From contig JAKSHX010000007.1 in the NCBI GenBank assembly GCA_024399155.1, positions 1-36,916 on the forward strand: a stretch of DNA of 36,916 bases, read 5' to 3'. How positions within the stretch are numbered: the stretch's first letter is position 1; every line of letters starts with the position of its first letter. The notes under the pieces are model-generated. The model saw only the letters and a program-made list of their open reading frames with translations. It was not told the origin of the DNA and ran no database searches. The position numbers were made by a program, and so were the translations under genes. Shown here piece after piece: positions 1-7,506 of this stretch. This stretch comes from an archaeon. GTDB taxonomy: Archaea; Thermoplasmatota; Thermoplasmata; Methanomassiliicoccales; Methanomethylophilaceae.

Positions 1-1317
1 TCATAGTGTCCCCTCTATCTTTTTTAGGAGTTCTTTTGTTTCATTTTCAACATCAATGACATCATTAGAAATTTCTGTGGCTTCAATTTTTAGACCATAT
101 TCATTCATTATTGCATTTCCACGAACTTTAAGTCGTTTAATGTATAACTTACTACCAATCTCTTCAACTATAGCATCCTCTCCGTGGTTTCTAACGAATT
201 CTATTGCGTTATCGAGGGATATTCCTGTAAATTTTTCGGTATAATCACGATTCATATCCGTTGTTATTGAGCCTGTACCGTCATCAATGACAATTCTTGT
301 TCTAATATCTGGTACAGATTGTGCTGTTTCATGTACCATGCATCTGTCATTGATGGTCACACGGTTACATTGAGAACATCTCTTAATTATGCCGCTTTTT
401 GGTGCTATACCTACAACAGCTCCTCTGACTATAACATCAATGCCACCATTATTTTTTATGAGATCACCAATCATTTTTTCATTCCCTTGGCTGACCTCAT
501 TCTCACCAATTTCCGTATCAGCTTCAGATACACGAGTGTAGTCCCCCATGTTGATTTGCGGAATACCTCTCCACAATTTTATGTACGCGTTGACTATGCG
601 ATACGTTTTACCAATCGATAAGGAAAAGTCATTCCATGCAGAATACTGTATTTCCCCCGTCCCATCGGCGATTGTTCCAGAATAAATAGTTTTTTTACCA
701 TTTACGGTTTCGACTTCTCTTATTTTTAGCGATTGAATACGCCCAACTACAGTAATACGTTTAGAATCATTTTTTATTTCTCCAATACAGAGTTCAGTAG
801 GTGTGGATGAGAAAGAAACATTAGATGTGCTTTCAATTTTTTCTGATGATTCTTCAATAGAACTATTTACACCAGCATTAACTTGAACGGTATCGTTCCA
901 CTTTCTACAGTAACAGTTTTTAAAAAGATAAGTACACCCATTTTGAAGGTCTCTACATGACCAGTCAGTGAAGGATACCGATCCTGTTTCATCGCTGATT
1001 GTACCGGAAGTGACATCTTTTTCTCCACTTCTAACGTTTATTTTTTTATTTTGGCAGAAGACTACTTTGGCAATAATACTGACATTTTGTTCTTCACCAG
1101 TTAAATTCTCAATCTTTTTTATCATATCAGCAGAGGTAACAAATCCTATGTTTGGTCCGCCATATTTTCTGATGATAGCTTTTTTAGCTGATACTACGTC
1201 AGTATGGTACTTGAAAACATAATTCTTGAGCTCACTAAAAAGTGTCTCTTCAGTAACCTTTCCTGCGAGCGCCCGCTTGAGTTCTTCAAAGTGGGGCGCT
1301 AAATCCTGTTCTTGCAT
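1..1317 (-). CDS. Replication protein A-like ssDNA-binding protein (OB-fold)
   Basis: A 438-residue protein with repeated OB-fold-like blocks and a short zinc-finger-like motif (CSQCNRV, then CMVH) in its C-terminal third. This layout is typical of archaeal RPA large subunits, which coat single-stranded DNA in replication, repair and recombination. Repeated phrases of the type 'SGTIADGTGEIQYSAW' and 'SGTISDETGSVSFTDW' mark successive OB folds. The N-terminal helical stretch (ELKRALAGKVTEETLFSEL) is also seen in euryarchaeal RPA. An ATG at 1344 is open in frame, but the ATG at 1317 lies just behind a strong purine-rich site (AGGGGGGTT), so I place the start there. The gene ends at the first base of the window with TGA and seems complete. 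It is divergent from purP; an AT-rich block near 1395-1415 probably holds its promoter. Family call is confident; the number of OB folds (three or four) was judged by eye. Confidence 0.88.
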   Translation of the reverse strand: MQEQDLAPHFEELKRALAGKVTEETLFSELKNYVFKYHTDVVSAKKAIIRKYGGPNIGFVTSADMIKKIENLTGEEQNVSIIAKVVFCQNKKINVRSGEKDVTSGTISDETGSVSFTDWSCRDLQNGCTYLFKNCYCRKWNDTVQVNAGVNSSIEESSEKIESTSNVSFSSTPTELCIGEIKNDSKRITVVGRIQSLKIREVETVNGKKTIYSGTIADGTGEIQYSAWNDFSLSIGKTYRIVNAYIKLWRGIPQINMGDYTRVSEADTEIGENEVSQGNEKMIGDLIKNNGGIDVIVRGAVVGIAPKSGIIKRCSQCNRVTINDRCMVHETAQSVPDIRTRIVIDDGTGSITTDMNRDYTEKFTGISLDNAIEFVRNHGEDAIVEEIGSKLYIKRLKVRGNAIMNEYGLKIEATEISNDVIDVENETKELLKKIEGTL

Positions 1318-1509
1318 CGTTTCAACCCCCCTCGCTGGATACATTTACGCATGAATTCCTGTTCAGTTTTATCAACGCCCAACTTACTATAAACGTCAAT
1401 TTATTTAATTTATTCAACTATCAAATCTACAACAGTGTCAAACTGCATTAAATTGTTGAGTTCGTCCAATCAAAATTTGAAATAAAATGCCAGGCGCGTT
1501 GTCATACAC

Positions 1510-1518
1510 ATTTATAAA
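1510..1518 (+). promoter_or_regulatory. TATA box of purP
   Basis: The sequence ATTTATAAA is centred about 25 bases before the purP ATG at 1539. This is the usual archaeal distance from TATA box to transcription start, so the transcript probably begins at or beside the start codon (leaderless). No Shine-Dalgarno-like sequence precedes the ATG, which agrees. Confidence 0.6.
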
Positions 1519-1538
1519 GAACAAAACTATCAAAGATC

Positions 1539-2612
1539 ATGGTCCCTAAAGAGAGGATCGATAAGATTTTGGACGGATACGACCTAAATAATATCACTAT
1601 AGCGACGCTTTGTTCGCATTCATCCTTACAGATCTTTCATGGCGCCCGCAAAATGGGTTTTAATACGATAGGTATCACTATTTCACACGACACCAAATAT
1701 TACGAAGCATTTCCCCTCGGAAAGCCAGATGAAATTATAAAGTATAAGGACCTCGACGACATGGAGGCAAATGTTGATAAACTCCACGATAAGAACGTTG
1801 TCATCATTCCTCACGGTTCGTTTGTAGAGTATGTGGGTCCCAAAAGATTTGAAGATTATGAGGTTCCCGTCTACTGCAATCGCGAAGTTTTGCGCTGGGA
1901 ATCTAATAGAGATATGGAAAGGCAGTGGTTAACATCTGCAGGGATAATGATGCCTCGTGCTTTTACCGATGCGAGGGAGATCAATGAACCTGTAATGGTG
2001 AAGTACCATGGAGCCAAAGGTGGTCGGGGTTATTTTATCGCCAAAGATTATCCAGATTTTAAAATGTCTGTTGACCAATCCATGCCGTATTCTATACAAG
2101 AATACTGCTTGGGGACCAGATATTATTTACACTTTTTTTATTCGCCATTCAAGAATACTGGTTACAAACTAAAAAGAGGTGGATCATTAGAACTTCTTTC
2201 CATAGACAGGAGAGATGAAAGTAATATCGATGAAATGTACAAACTCGGTTCTATCGAAGATGCGAAACGTCATGGATTGTACCCGTCGTTCGTCGTTACC
2301 GGAAATACGCCCGCCGTACTTAGGGAATCGCTTCTTCCAAAAGCATTCACTATAGCAGAGAATGCCGTCGAAAGATCATACGAGTTATTTAATGGGATGT
2401 GGGGACCATTTTGTCTCGAAACAGTCGTCACAGATAAACTTGAGTTTAAAGTATTTGAAATATCCACCAGAATAGTTGCAGGAACCAATCCATTTATATC
2501 GGGTTCCCCGTACGCCGACCTGATTTATCCAGGCTTGAGTACCGGCGGAAGGATTGCCATGGAGATCAAAGAATCCATTAAGAATGGGCATCTAAAAGAT
2601 CTTATGACTTAA
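1539..2612 (+). CDS. purP: FAICAR synthetase (formate-dependent IMP biosynthesis enzyme)
   Basis: A 357-residue ATP-grasp protein matching archaeal PurP along its whole length. PurP makes 5-formaminoimidazole-4-carboxamide ribotide from AICAR, formate and ATP, replacing the folate-dependent PurH transformylase in many archaea. Recognisable parts are the N-terminal 'ATLCSHSSLQIFHGARKMGF' block, the central 'VMVKYHGAKGGRGYFIA' ATP-grasp loop (about residues 150-165) and the C-terminal 'FEISTRIVAGTNPF' block with the metal-binding glutamate. Length is normal for the family. The start follows the TATA box at leaderless distance. The aminotransferase gene begins 48 bases downstream on the same strand, perhaps on one transcript. 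A formate-dependent PurP is interesting beside a folP gene in the same window, because it means purines here need not use formyl-folate at this step. Confidence 0.93.
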   Translation: MVPKERIDKILDGYDLNNITIATLCSHSSLQIFHGARKMGFNTIGITISHDTKYYEAFPLGKPDEIIKYKDLDDMEANVDKLHDKNVVIIPHGSFVEYVGPKRFEDYEVPVYCNREVLRWESNRDMERQWLTSAGIMMPRAFTDAREINEPVMVKYHGAKGGRGYFIAKDYPDFKMSVDQSMPYSIQEYCLGTRYYLHFFYSPFKNTGYKLKRGGSLELLSIDRRDESNIDEMYKLGSIEDAKRHGLYPSFVVTGNTPAVLRESLLPKAFTIAENAVERSYELFNGMWGPFCLETVVTDKLEFKVFEISTRIVAGTNPFISGSPYADLIYPGLSTGGRIAMEIKESIKNGHLKDLMT

Positions 2613-2660
2613 GCTTTGGGATGATAATGCCATCAAATACAACAATTATACGGTGACGCA

Positions 2661-3812
2661 ATGATTTCTAGAAGGATTCAAGAAGTCCCCCCATCAGGTA
2701 CGGTGGCTATGTCAAATATGGTCGCTGAAATGAGATCAAATGGCATCAAAGACATCATCTCCTTTTCTCTCGGTGAGCCCGATTTTACCACCCCGTGTAA
2801 CATTATAGATGTGGCTGTGAAATCGCTTCATAATGGATTTACACATTATACATCATCGATGGGTATACCAGAATTGAGAAAGGCAATTGCAGAAACTACG
2901 AAGGCAAAAAATAAAATTCCTTGTGAACCGCAAAATGTTCTCGTTACTCCTACGAAACAGGCAATATTCATGTGGGCGTTAGCCTACCTCGATCCAGGCG
3001 ATGAAGTCTTGCTTCCGGACCCATCATGGGTTTCTTATGAAGCGGTTATACGTCTTTCTGGTGCTATCCCAGTGTATGTTCCTACATATTTTGATGAAAG
3101 ATATGTCGTCAATATTGACAACGTGCTTGAGGCAATCACTCCTAAGACGAAAGCTATTGTGATAAATTCGCCGTCTAACCCTACTGGTACTGTACAACCT
3201 GAGAAAACACTCAGGGCCATTGCTGATATCTGCATCGACAATGATTTAATTGTTCTTAGTGACGAAATATACGAGCACATAATTTACGGTGCAAAACACG
3301 TATCAATAGCGTCGATGTCTGGCATGTGGGAGCGTACTCACACAGTCTCAGGAGTTTCAAAAACTTATGCGATGACTGGATGGAGAATTGGATGGGTCAT
3401 CGCTAATGATATCAAACCGATCAATAAGTTACAGTCCCACTCCATAACATGTTGCACGTCTTTTGTGCAACAAGCAGCCGTCGAAGCGTTAACCGGGCCA
3501 CAGGAAAGCAAAAATATAATGATTGAACAATTTAAAAAGCGCAGAGATATTGCACTCGACTTACTTGCTGACATTCATGGACTTGAATGTAACATACCAG
3601 ATGGCGCGTTTTATTTATTTCCTAAGTTTAACTTTGACATAACATCCAATATGTTTGCTGAAAAGTTACTCCAAGAAAAACATGTAGCAATAACGCCAGG
3701 AAGAGCGTTCGGTCCTTGTGGAGAAAGTTCATTCAGAATGTCATATGCAACCAGTGAAAATGACATTAGAGTCGGAATATCTAGAATAAAAGATTTTTGT
3801 TCTAAATTCTGA
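2661..3812 (+). CDS. Class I/II PLP-dependent aminotransferase
   Basis: A 383-residue fold-type I aminotransferase of the aspartate aminotransferase group. It has the N-terminal 'SFSLGEPDFTTP' motif, the 'NSPSNPTGTVQ' substrate/PLP loop, 'VLSDEIYEHIIY', and the Schiff-base lysine at residue 234 in 'SGVSKTYAMTGWRIGW'; 'FRMSYATS' near the end carries the arginine that binds the substrate alpha-carboxylate. Substrate cannot be read from sequence: aspartate, aromatic or other amino acids are possible. The ATG at 2661 has a GGTGA site at good spacing. The gene sits directly upstream of a decayed D-2-hydroxyacid (phosphoglycerate) dehydrogenase relic. The pair may once have worked on the same 2-oxo acid, for instance in serine metabolism, but that is inference from position only. 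Confidence 0.9.
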   Translation: MISRRIQEVPPSGTVAMSNMVAEMRSNGIKDIISFSLGEPDFTTPCNIIDVAVKSLHNGFTHYTSSMGIPELRKAIAETTKAKNKIPCEPQNVLVTPTKQAIFMWALAYLDPGDEVLLPDPSWVSYEAVIRLSGAIPVYVPTYFDERYVVNIDNVLEAITPKTKAIVINSPSNPTGTVQPEKTLRAIADICIDNDLIVLSDEIYEHIIYGAKHVSIASMSGMWERTHTVSGVSKTYAMTGWRIGWVIANDIKPINKLQSHSITCCTSFVQQAAVEALTGPQESKNIMIEQFKKRRDIALDLLADIHGLECNIPDGAFYLFPKFNFDITSNMFAEKLLQEKHVAITPGRAFGPCGESSFRMSYATSENDIRVGISRIKDFCSKF

Positions 3813-3877
3813 GACTAACTTCGAATAACGAAAATAAATCTAATTTCACATACAAAAATCACGACATTTTTACATTA

Positions 3878-4269
3878 ATGGATAATTCTGAAACGGGATA
3901 CATTCTTACAATTCATATGTCTCTGCTCTCAGAAATCAAAGATATGGTGTATCTTTTCCAGTTCAAAAAATGAAGCCGTGTGTGCTTTCATTAATATTAA
4001 GAAAGTTGTCGTTAAAAACGACTGTACACGACACTCAAGGATAAATGAGCATATTGATGCACGAATATTTTGAATAATGATGAAATGAAACTTACTAAAT
4101 CCCTAAATTTCGTCGATATGACACATCTTGGAGCGAGTACTTTTAAAGTGCAAGAAATGTTGTTGTAGATGCAACGAATTCGGCACTAAAGTTTTTTAAA
4201 GATGGAATAATCACCAACGCTATTAACACACCTCACAACGATGATCATGACGCTCAAGCACCCAGCTGA
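3878..4269 (+). pseudogene. Decayed D-2-hydroxyacid / D-3-phosphoglycerate dehydrogenase relic
   Basis: No intact ORF is present, but short stretches in shifting frames read in the correct order as the C-terminal half of a SerA-type dehydrogenase. From 3878, one frame gives 'YILTIHMSLLSEIKDMV', matching the family's 'DYITIHxPLxxETKxMI' block. After a stop at 3971 and a frame change, 'MKPCV' (3970) and 'INIKKVVVKNDC' followed by 'INEHIDARIF' (3990-4070) match 'MKPGxxxINxARGxVVxExxLxxAL..xxIxGAALDVF'. Another shift gives 'MTHLGASTFKVQE' (4118-4156), the hallmark 'TPHLGASTxEAQE'. A last shift gives 'NVVVDATNSALKFF' and 'GIITNAIN' (4156-4233), the family's closing helix and 'AVN' end. The N-terminal half and glycine-rich NAD loop were not found, so the copy is truncated as well as frameshifted. 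No ACT domain follows. Confidence 0.75.
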
Positions 4270-4336
4270 CGCAAATACTGATAAAAAGGTTATAGGTGCA
4301 CACGAATTCGAGAAAGCAAAGCCCATCACACTTTAA
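4247..4336 (+). pseudogene. Possible second hydroxyacid dehydrogenase fragment
   Basis: A 29-codon open stretch starting at ATG 4247 reads 'MTLKHPADANTDK' then 'VIGAHEFEKAKPITL'. It resembles the same block of D-2-hydroxyacid dehydrogenases as the first fragment of the relic just upstream ('TLHxPLxxxTxxxIGxxEFxxMKPxAxL'). It lies after, not before, the C-terminal end of that relic, so if real it is debris of a second, tandem copy or of a rearrangement. It could also be chance similarity over a short span. It ends ten bases before the start codon of the next gene. Confidence 0.35.
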
Positions 4337-4345
4337 GGTAATAGC

Positions 4346-4738
4346 ATGGATAAGAATACAATTATTACAGTTGACGACCTGGCCAAAGCAATCAGAAACA
4401 GCCCCAACAATAGAGGAATGATTGAAGAGGAAGCATACTATCTTGCAAGGCATGTGTTGAATTTTTTCGGTTATTCCGACAGAATAATTGATAATGTTTT
4501 AGAACCAGAGGACCGCGACGCATTTTATATGCTTGAAGATGCCGCGATTCTGACCACTGAAAGAGAAGAGACTACATTATACGATGGAAGAGAGTGGAGA
4601 ATCCATTATTGGCTTTTTAGAAAGGACAGAATACATAATTTGATGGAATGTGTTAATACTCGTGATGAACAGGATATGAGTAATAACAGCGCATACAACG
4701 ATCTTCCATTAGATGTATGGGATCGTAGTTCGAAATAA
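4346..4738 (+). CDS. Conserved small protein of unknown function
   Basis: A 130-residue acidic, helix-rich protein with no signal peptide, membrane span or metal motif. Its N-terminal half ('TVDDLAKAIRNSPNNRGMIE', 'AYYLARHVLNFFGYSDRIID') looks like a small helical domain. The middle ('DRDAFYMLEDAAILTTEREE') and 'DGREWRIHYWLF' look like a dimerisation or wing-like segment. It resembles small uncharacterised Thermoplasmata proteins, possibly those grouped as DUF6015, but I cannot confirm the family. The ATG at 4346 has an AAGGT site seven bases upstream. It follows the dehydrogenase debris and is separated from carS by about 190 bases. Codon use looks like that of its neighbours, so I regard it as a real gene with unassigned function. 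Confidence 0.7.
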   Translation: MDKNTIITVDDLAKAIRNSPNNRGMIEEEAYYLARHVLNFFGYSDRIIDNVLEPEDRDAFYMLEDAAILTTEREETTLYDGREWRIHYWLFRKDRIHNLMECVNTRDEQDMSNNSAYNDLPLDVWDRSSK

Positions 4739-4932
4739 GTTTTGAACATCATGATAACTATTGTAAAACTTCTACGATTGAGAAAATAAAGACAATCGCG
4801 AATGCTAATTAAATTAAAACAGGCCACAATCGTTCACACTAGGATTGCCGCCATTCAAAATTTATATGCATCTAGTTTTTTAATTCATGATAAGTGGTAT
4901 TATTATAGTAAATTCATTTTTATTCAGCTTTT

Positions 4933-5514
4933 ATGACAGACATAATTGATGTGATGATTATCATGATAACTGGCTTTTGGATGTTCTTGCCAGCTATGGT
5001 GTCAAATCCTTTTGCTGCTATTTTCGGAAAGAATAGTAAGGTAAAGATGGATTTTGGAAGATATTGGAGAGGAAAGAGAATATTTGGTGATGGCAAATCT
5101 TGGTTAGGATTTTTCGGAGGAGCAATCAGTGGCATATTATTCGGACTCATCATAATTGGTGTTACTAATGTGTTTGACATAACTGAAAAATATTTGGAAA
5201 AGCCACTTTGGACTAGTCTTGGTATATTATGTACGCTTTCTTTTGGCGCTCTCTTAGGAGATTTATGTGGAGCATTCATCAAACGTAGAGTTGGCCTAAA
5301 AAGGGGACAAAAAGCCCCAATACTGGATCAGTATGATTTTGTTATCGGTTCAATTTTATTAACGATGGTATTCTTCCCAAATTTTATAATAAATAATTAT
5401 ATCAGCGGCTGGCACATTACTGCCCTCATATTTGTATTGTTAATAACGTTTTTTATTCATCGTTGTGTGAATATTATCGGGTACAAACTCGGTATTAAAA
5501 AAGAACCATGGTAA
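4933..5514 (+). CDS. carS: CDP-archaeol synthase
   Basis: A 193-residue integral membrane protein with about five hydrophobic spans. It carries the CarS signature: 'NPFAAIFGK' near the N-terminus, 'GKRIFGDGKSWLGFFGG' in the first loop, and 'GALLGDLCGAFIKRRVGLKRG' with 'PILDQYDF' in the catalytic region. CarS transfers CMP from CTP to digeranylgeranylglyceryl phosphate, giving the activated ether-lipid intermediate for polar head-group attachment. It is an archaeal relative of CdsA. Length is normal. AT-rich TATA-like elements lie around 4858-4870 and 4899-4912; the latter is at leaderless distance from the ATG. It appears to be transcribed alone. The lysine-arginine run before LDQxD is the conserved substrate-phosphate region seen in this family. 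Confidence 0.93.
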   Translation: MTDIIDVMIIMITGFWMFLPAMVSNPFAAIFGKNSKVKMDFGRYWRGKRIFGDGKSWLGFFGGAISGILFGLIIIGVTNVFDITEKYLEKPLWTSLGILCTLSFGALLGDLCGAFIKRRVGLKRGQKAPILDQYDFVIGSILLTMVFFPNFIINNYISGWHITALIFVLLITFFIHRCVNIIGYKLGIKKEPW

Positions 5515-5916
5515 TTTATAAGTGTACACTAGACAAAGATACCTCTGTTTCATTGGTATAAGTGTCAAAATCAAATTTTGTAGAGTCAAAAAAGGCACTA
5601 TGCTTGGTTTGTTAAAGAGAAGTAATGATGCAACCAATTTAATTTCAAGGTTGATAGGAGAAAGCGAATGTATCGTGAAATGGATACTCATACGTGAAAA
5701 CCAAAAAAGAGAGAAAATAATAGCACTAGAAAATAATCACATTAAACAGAACAAAATCATATGATATACGCGTCCCCCTACCGGAAAGTAACCATTATGT
5801 TTGAAAATAAAAACTTAAAATCTAAAACATCTTTTTAATCATCGATCCCTTGGGTGCCCTATCAAGACTAACGCAAAACACACGTCTTTTATAAAATTAA
5901 ACATTCTGGAGGGTCA
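5515..5916 (+). other. Intergenic region with a doubtful 80-codon ORF and the udg promoter
   Basis: The 402 bases between carS and the glycosylase gene contain an open frame from GTG 5522 to 5764 (80 codons) with no Shine-Dalgarno site, an unusual lysine/isoleucine-rich composition and no family I recognise. An internal ATG (near 5600) gives a 55-residue version beginning 'MLGLLKRSNDATNLISRL'. It may be gene debris or chance. Near the right end, TTTATAAAA (5886-5894) is a good TATA box for the glycosylase gene, and GGAGGGT just before 5917 is its ribosome binding site. Confidence 0.35.
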
Positions 5917-6450
5917 ATGATTCATCCCCCATCGGATTGTTCGAGATGCGGATTGTGCCAGAATCGTACCAATATAGTGTTACCTACAGGCAATCTAAAT
6001 TCTGAGATTGTTTTTGTAGGGGAAGCTCCTGGAAAAAATGAGGACTTGCAAGGTACACCATTTATAGGTTCAGCCGGTAAAATTCTGGATGATGTCATGA
6101 GGTCGGCAGGTATTTCCAGAAGTGATATCATGATTACCAATACTGTTAAATGTCGTCCATTTAACAATAGGGATCCTACAAAAGAAGAAATGATGGCATG
6201 CCGTCCATATCTTAACAGTGAGATGAAGGGTCGTAAACTTATTGTTGGACTAGGAAAATCATCTATTCGTAATCTGATGGGCTATGAGTGCAGAATGAGT
6301 AAGGTCGTGAACACCATAGTAAAGATAGAAGTTGAGGGAGAATTCATGGATTTCCTTCCGACATACCATCCTATGGCCTGCATCTATATGAGTGAAGCTA
6401 AAAAGCATTTGTTAGAAACAATGAAAATAGTCAAAAGGTTGCTAGGATGA
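5917..6450 (+). CDS. udg: Family 4 uracil-DNA glycosylase (4Fe-4S)
   Basis: A 177-residue protein matching family 4 UDGs, which remove uracil from DNA after cytosine deamination. The four cluster cysteines are in family spacing: C8 and C11 in 'DCSRCGLC', then two cysteines 16 residues apart in 'VKCRPFNNRDP...MACRPYL'. The catalytic/uracil-binding 'GEAPGKNEDLQGTPFIGSAG' block and the closing 'LPTYHPMA' motif are intact. GGAGGGT gives a strong ribosome binding site before ATG 5917, and a TATA box lies about 27 bases upstream. The stop overlaps the start of the following HAD gene by ATGA, so the two are translationally coupled. Slightly shorter than many relatives (about 190-200 residues), with nothing obviously missing. 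Confidence 0.93.
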   Translation: MIHPPSDCSRCGLCQNRTNIVLPTGNLNSEIVFVGEAPGKNEDLQGTPFIGSAGKILDDVMRSAGISRSDIMITNTVKCRPFNNRDPTKEEMMACRPYLNSEMKGRKLIVGLGKSSIRNLMGYECRMSKVVNTIVKIEVEGEFMDFLPTYHPMACIYMSEAKKHLLETMKIVKRLLG

Positions 6451-7217
6451 TCAAGGGTCTTGTAATAGATATGGACGGAACTATCTACAAGGGAATGTAT
6501 GTCATCCCCGGAGCGAAGAAGTTCATTATTGAACTGAAAGAAAGGGGCATACCGTTTGTATTTATTACCAACAATTCTTCAAACAATAGATGGTATTACT
6601 ATGATAAACTCAGAAAATTGGGGTTTGATGTAAACATTGAAAATATACTAACCTCAGGTACTGCCACATTAAAATATATTAAAGAGAACCGTCCAGGGAA
6701 AACAATATATCCACTAGGAACGGAATCCTACATAAAGGAAATAAAGGGATACGGCATCCAGATTAATGATAAGAACCCTGATATCGTATTGCTTTCCTTC
6801 GATAAATCAATCACATACGAAAAAATTAATAATGCTTACCAATTCCTCACCAGCGGTGCTGAATTAATCGCAACACACCCTGATGATCTGTGCCCAACAG
6901 AAAACGGTTATGACGTGGATATCGGGCCATTTATTTCAATGTTTGAACATCTAACAAACGTTAAGGCTACTATCATAGGAAAGCCAAATCGTTTACTTCT
7001 TAATATGGCATCATTACAGATGGGTATTAAGTTAAATGAAATTGCTGTAGTTGGTGATCGTCTGTATACTGATATGAAAATGGCTCAGGATAATGGTATG
7101 CCCTCAATCTTAGTCCTTACAGGTGAAACCGCACTCGATGACTTAAAAGATAACGAAATAGGACCAACTTATATTCTGGAATCAGTCGCGGATATAATTA
7201 AAACAGTATTTCATTAA
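6447..7217 (+). CDS. HAD-IIA family phosphatase (NagD/AraL-like)
   Basis: A 256-residue HAD-superfamily hydrolase with a C2-type cap, as in NagD, AraL and archaeal phosphoglycolate or sugar phosphatases. Motif I is 'IDMDGTIYKG' with nucleophile D8 and acid/base D10. Motif II is 'FITNNSSNN'. The motif III lysine is in 'IGKPNRLLL', and motif IV 'VVGDRLYTDMKMAQDNGM' carries the magnesium-binding aspartates. All catalytic residues are present, so the enzyme should be active; the substrate is not decidable from sequence. Its ATG overlaps the udg stop (ATGA). A house-cleaning role for damaged sugar or nucleotide phosphates would fit the coupling to a repair glycosylase, but that is inference. An A/T-rich run follows the stop (7218-7245) and may end the transcript. 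Confidence 0.88.
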   Translation: MIKGLVIDMDGTIYKGMYVIPGAKKFIIELKERGIPFVFITNNSSNNRWYYYDKLRKLGFDVNIENILTSGTATLKYIKENRPGKTIYPLGTESYIKEIKGYGIQINDKNPDIVLLSFDKSITYEKINNAYQFLTSGAELIATHPDDLCPTENGYDVDIGPFISMFEHLTNVKATIIGKPNRLLLNMASLQMGIKLNEIAVVGDRLYTDMKMAQDNGMPSILVLTGETALDDLKDNEIGPTYILESVADIIKTVFH

Positions 7218-7417
7218 CAAAAATCTTAAAAATTTTCTTGATCAAACCGGTCATACGATTTATTACTCAATGAAAAACTTATGCACCTTCAGATTACATC
7301 CTTGAACACACAAATTTATTCGTTTAGATAAAAATATCTATAATGCCAAATACACGCAAGTGTAGCACACGGCGCAGAATGCTTTTAACTCTGTAAATTT
7401 CGTTGACATCATAGAAA

Positions 7418-7506
7418 GTTTATAAAGAGAAGGCTCTTATTATTTTACCGCCTACGCGCGTATATGGGATGCATAAGGGGAGGCTATATACTCCTGATGC
7501 CCTAAA
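7418..7506 (+). promoter_or_regulatory. smc promoter and leader with a 13-codon upstream ORF
   Basis: GTTTATAAAG at 7418-7427 is a clear TATA box, predicting a transcript start near 7449 and a leader of nearly 60 bases. The leader contains a complete small frame from ATG 7464 to TAA 7505 (MGCIRGGYILLMP). It stops one base before the smc ATG, with a GGGGAGG run inside it and a weak GGAG/CTCC pairing around CTATATA. There is no Shine-Dalgarno site directly before smc, so start by re-initiation after the small frame is possible. The small frame may equally be accidental. Confidence 0.4.

Noticed and set aside
4073-4170. In-frame TAG as a possible pyrrolysine codon in the dehydrogenase relic
   Set aside because: The similarity continues in another frame from 4156, so the TAG is a result of a frameshift and not a recoded codon.
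5522-5764. 80-codon GTG-start ORF after carS
   Set aside because: No ribosome binding site, no recognised family, unusual composition. Kept only as a note in the intergenic entry.
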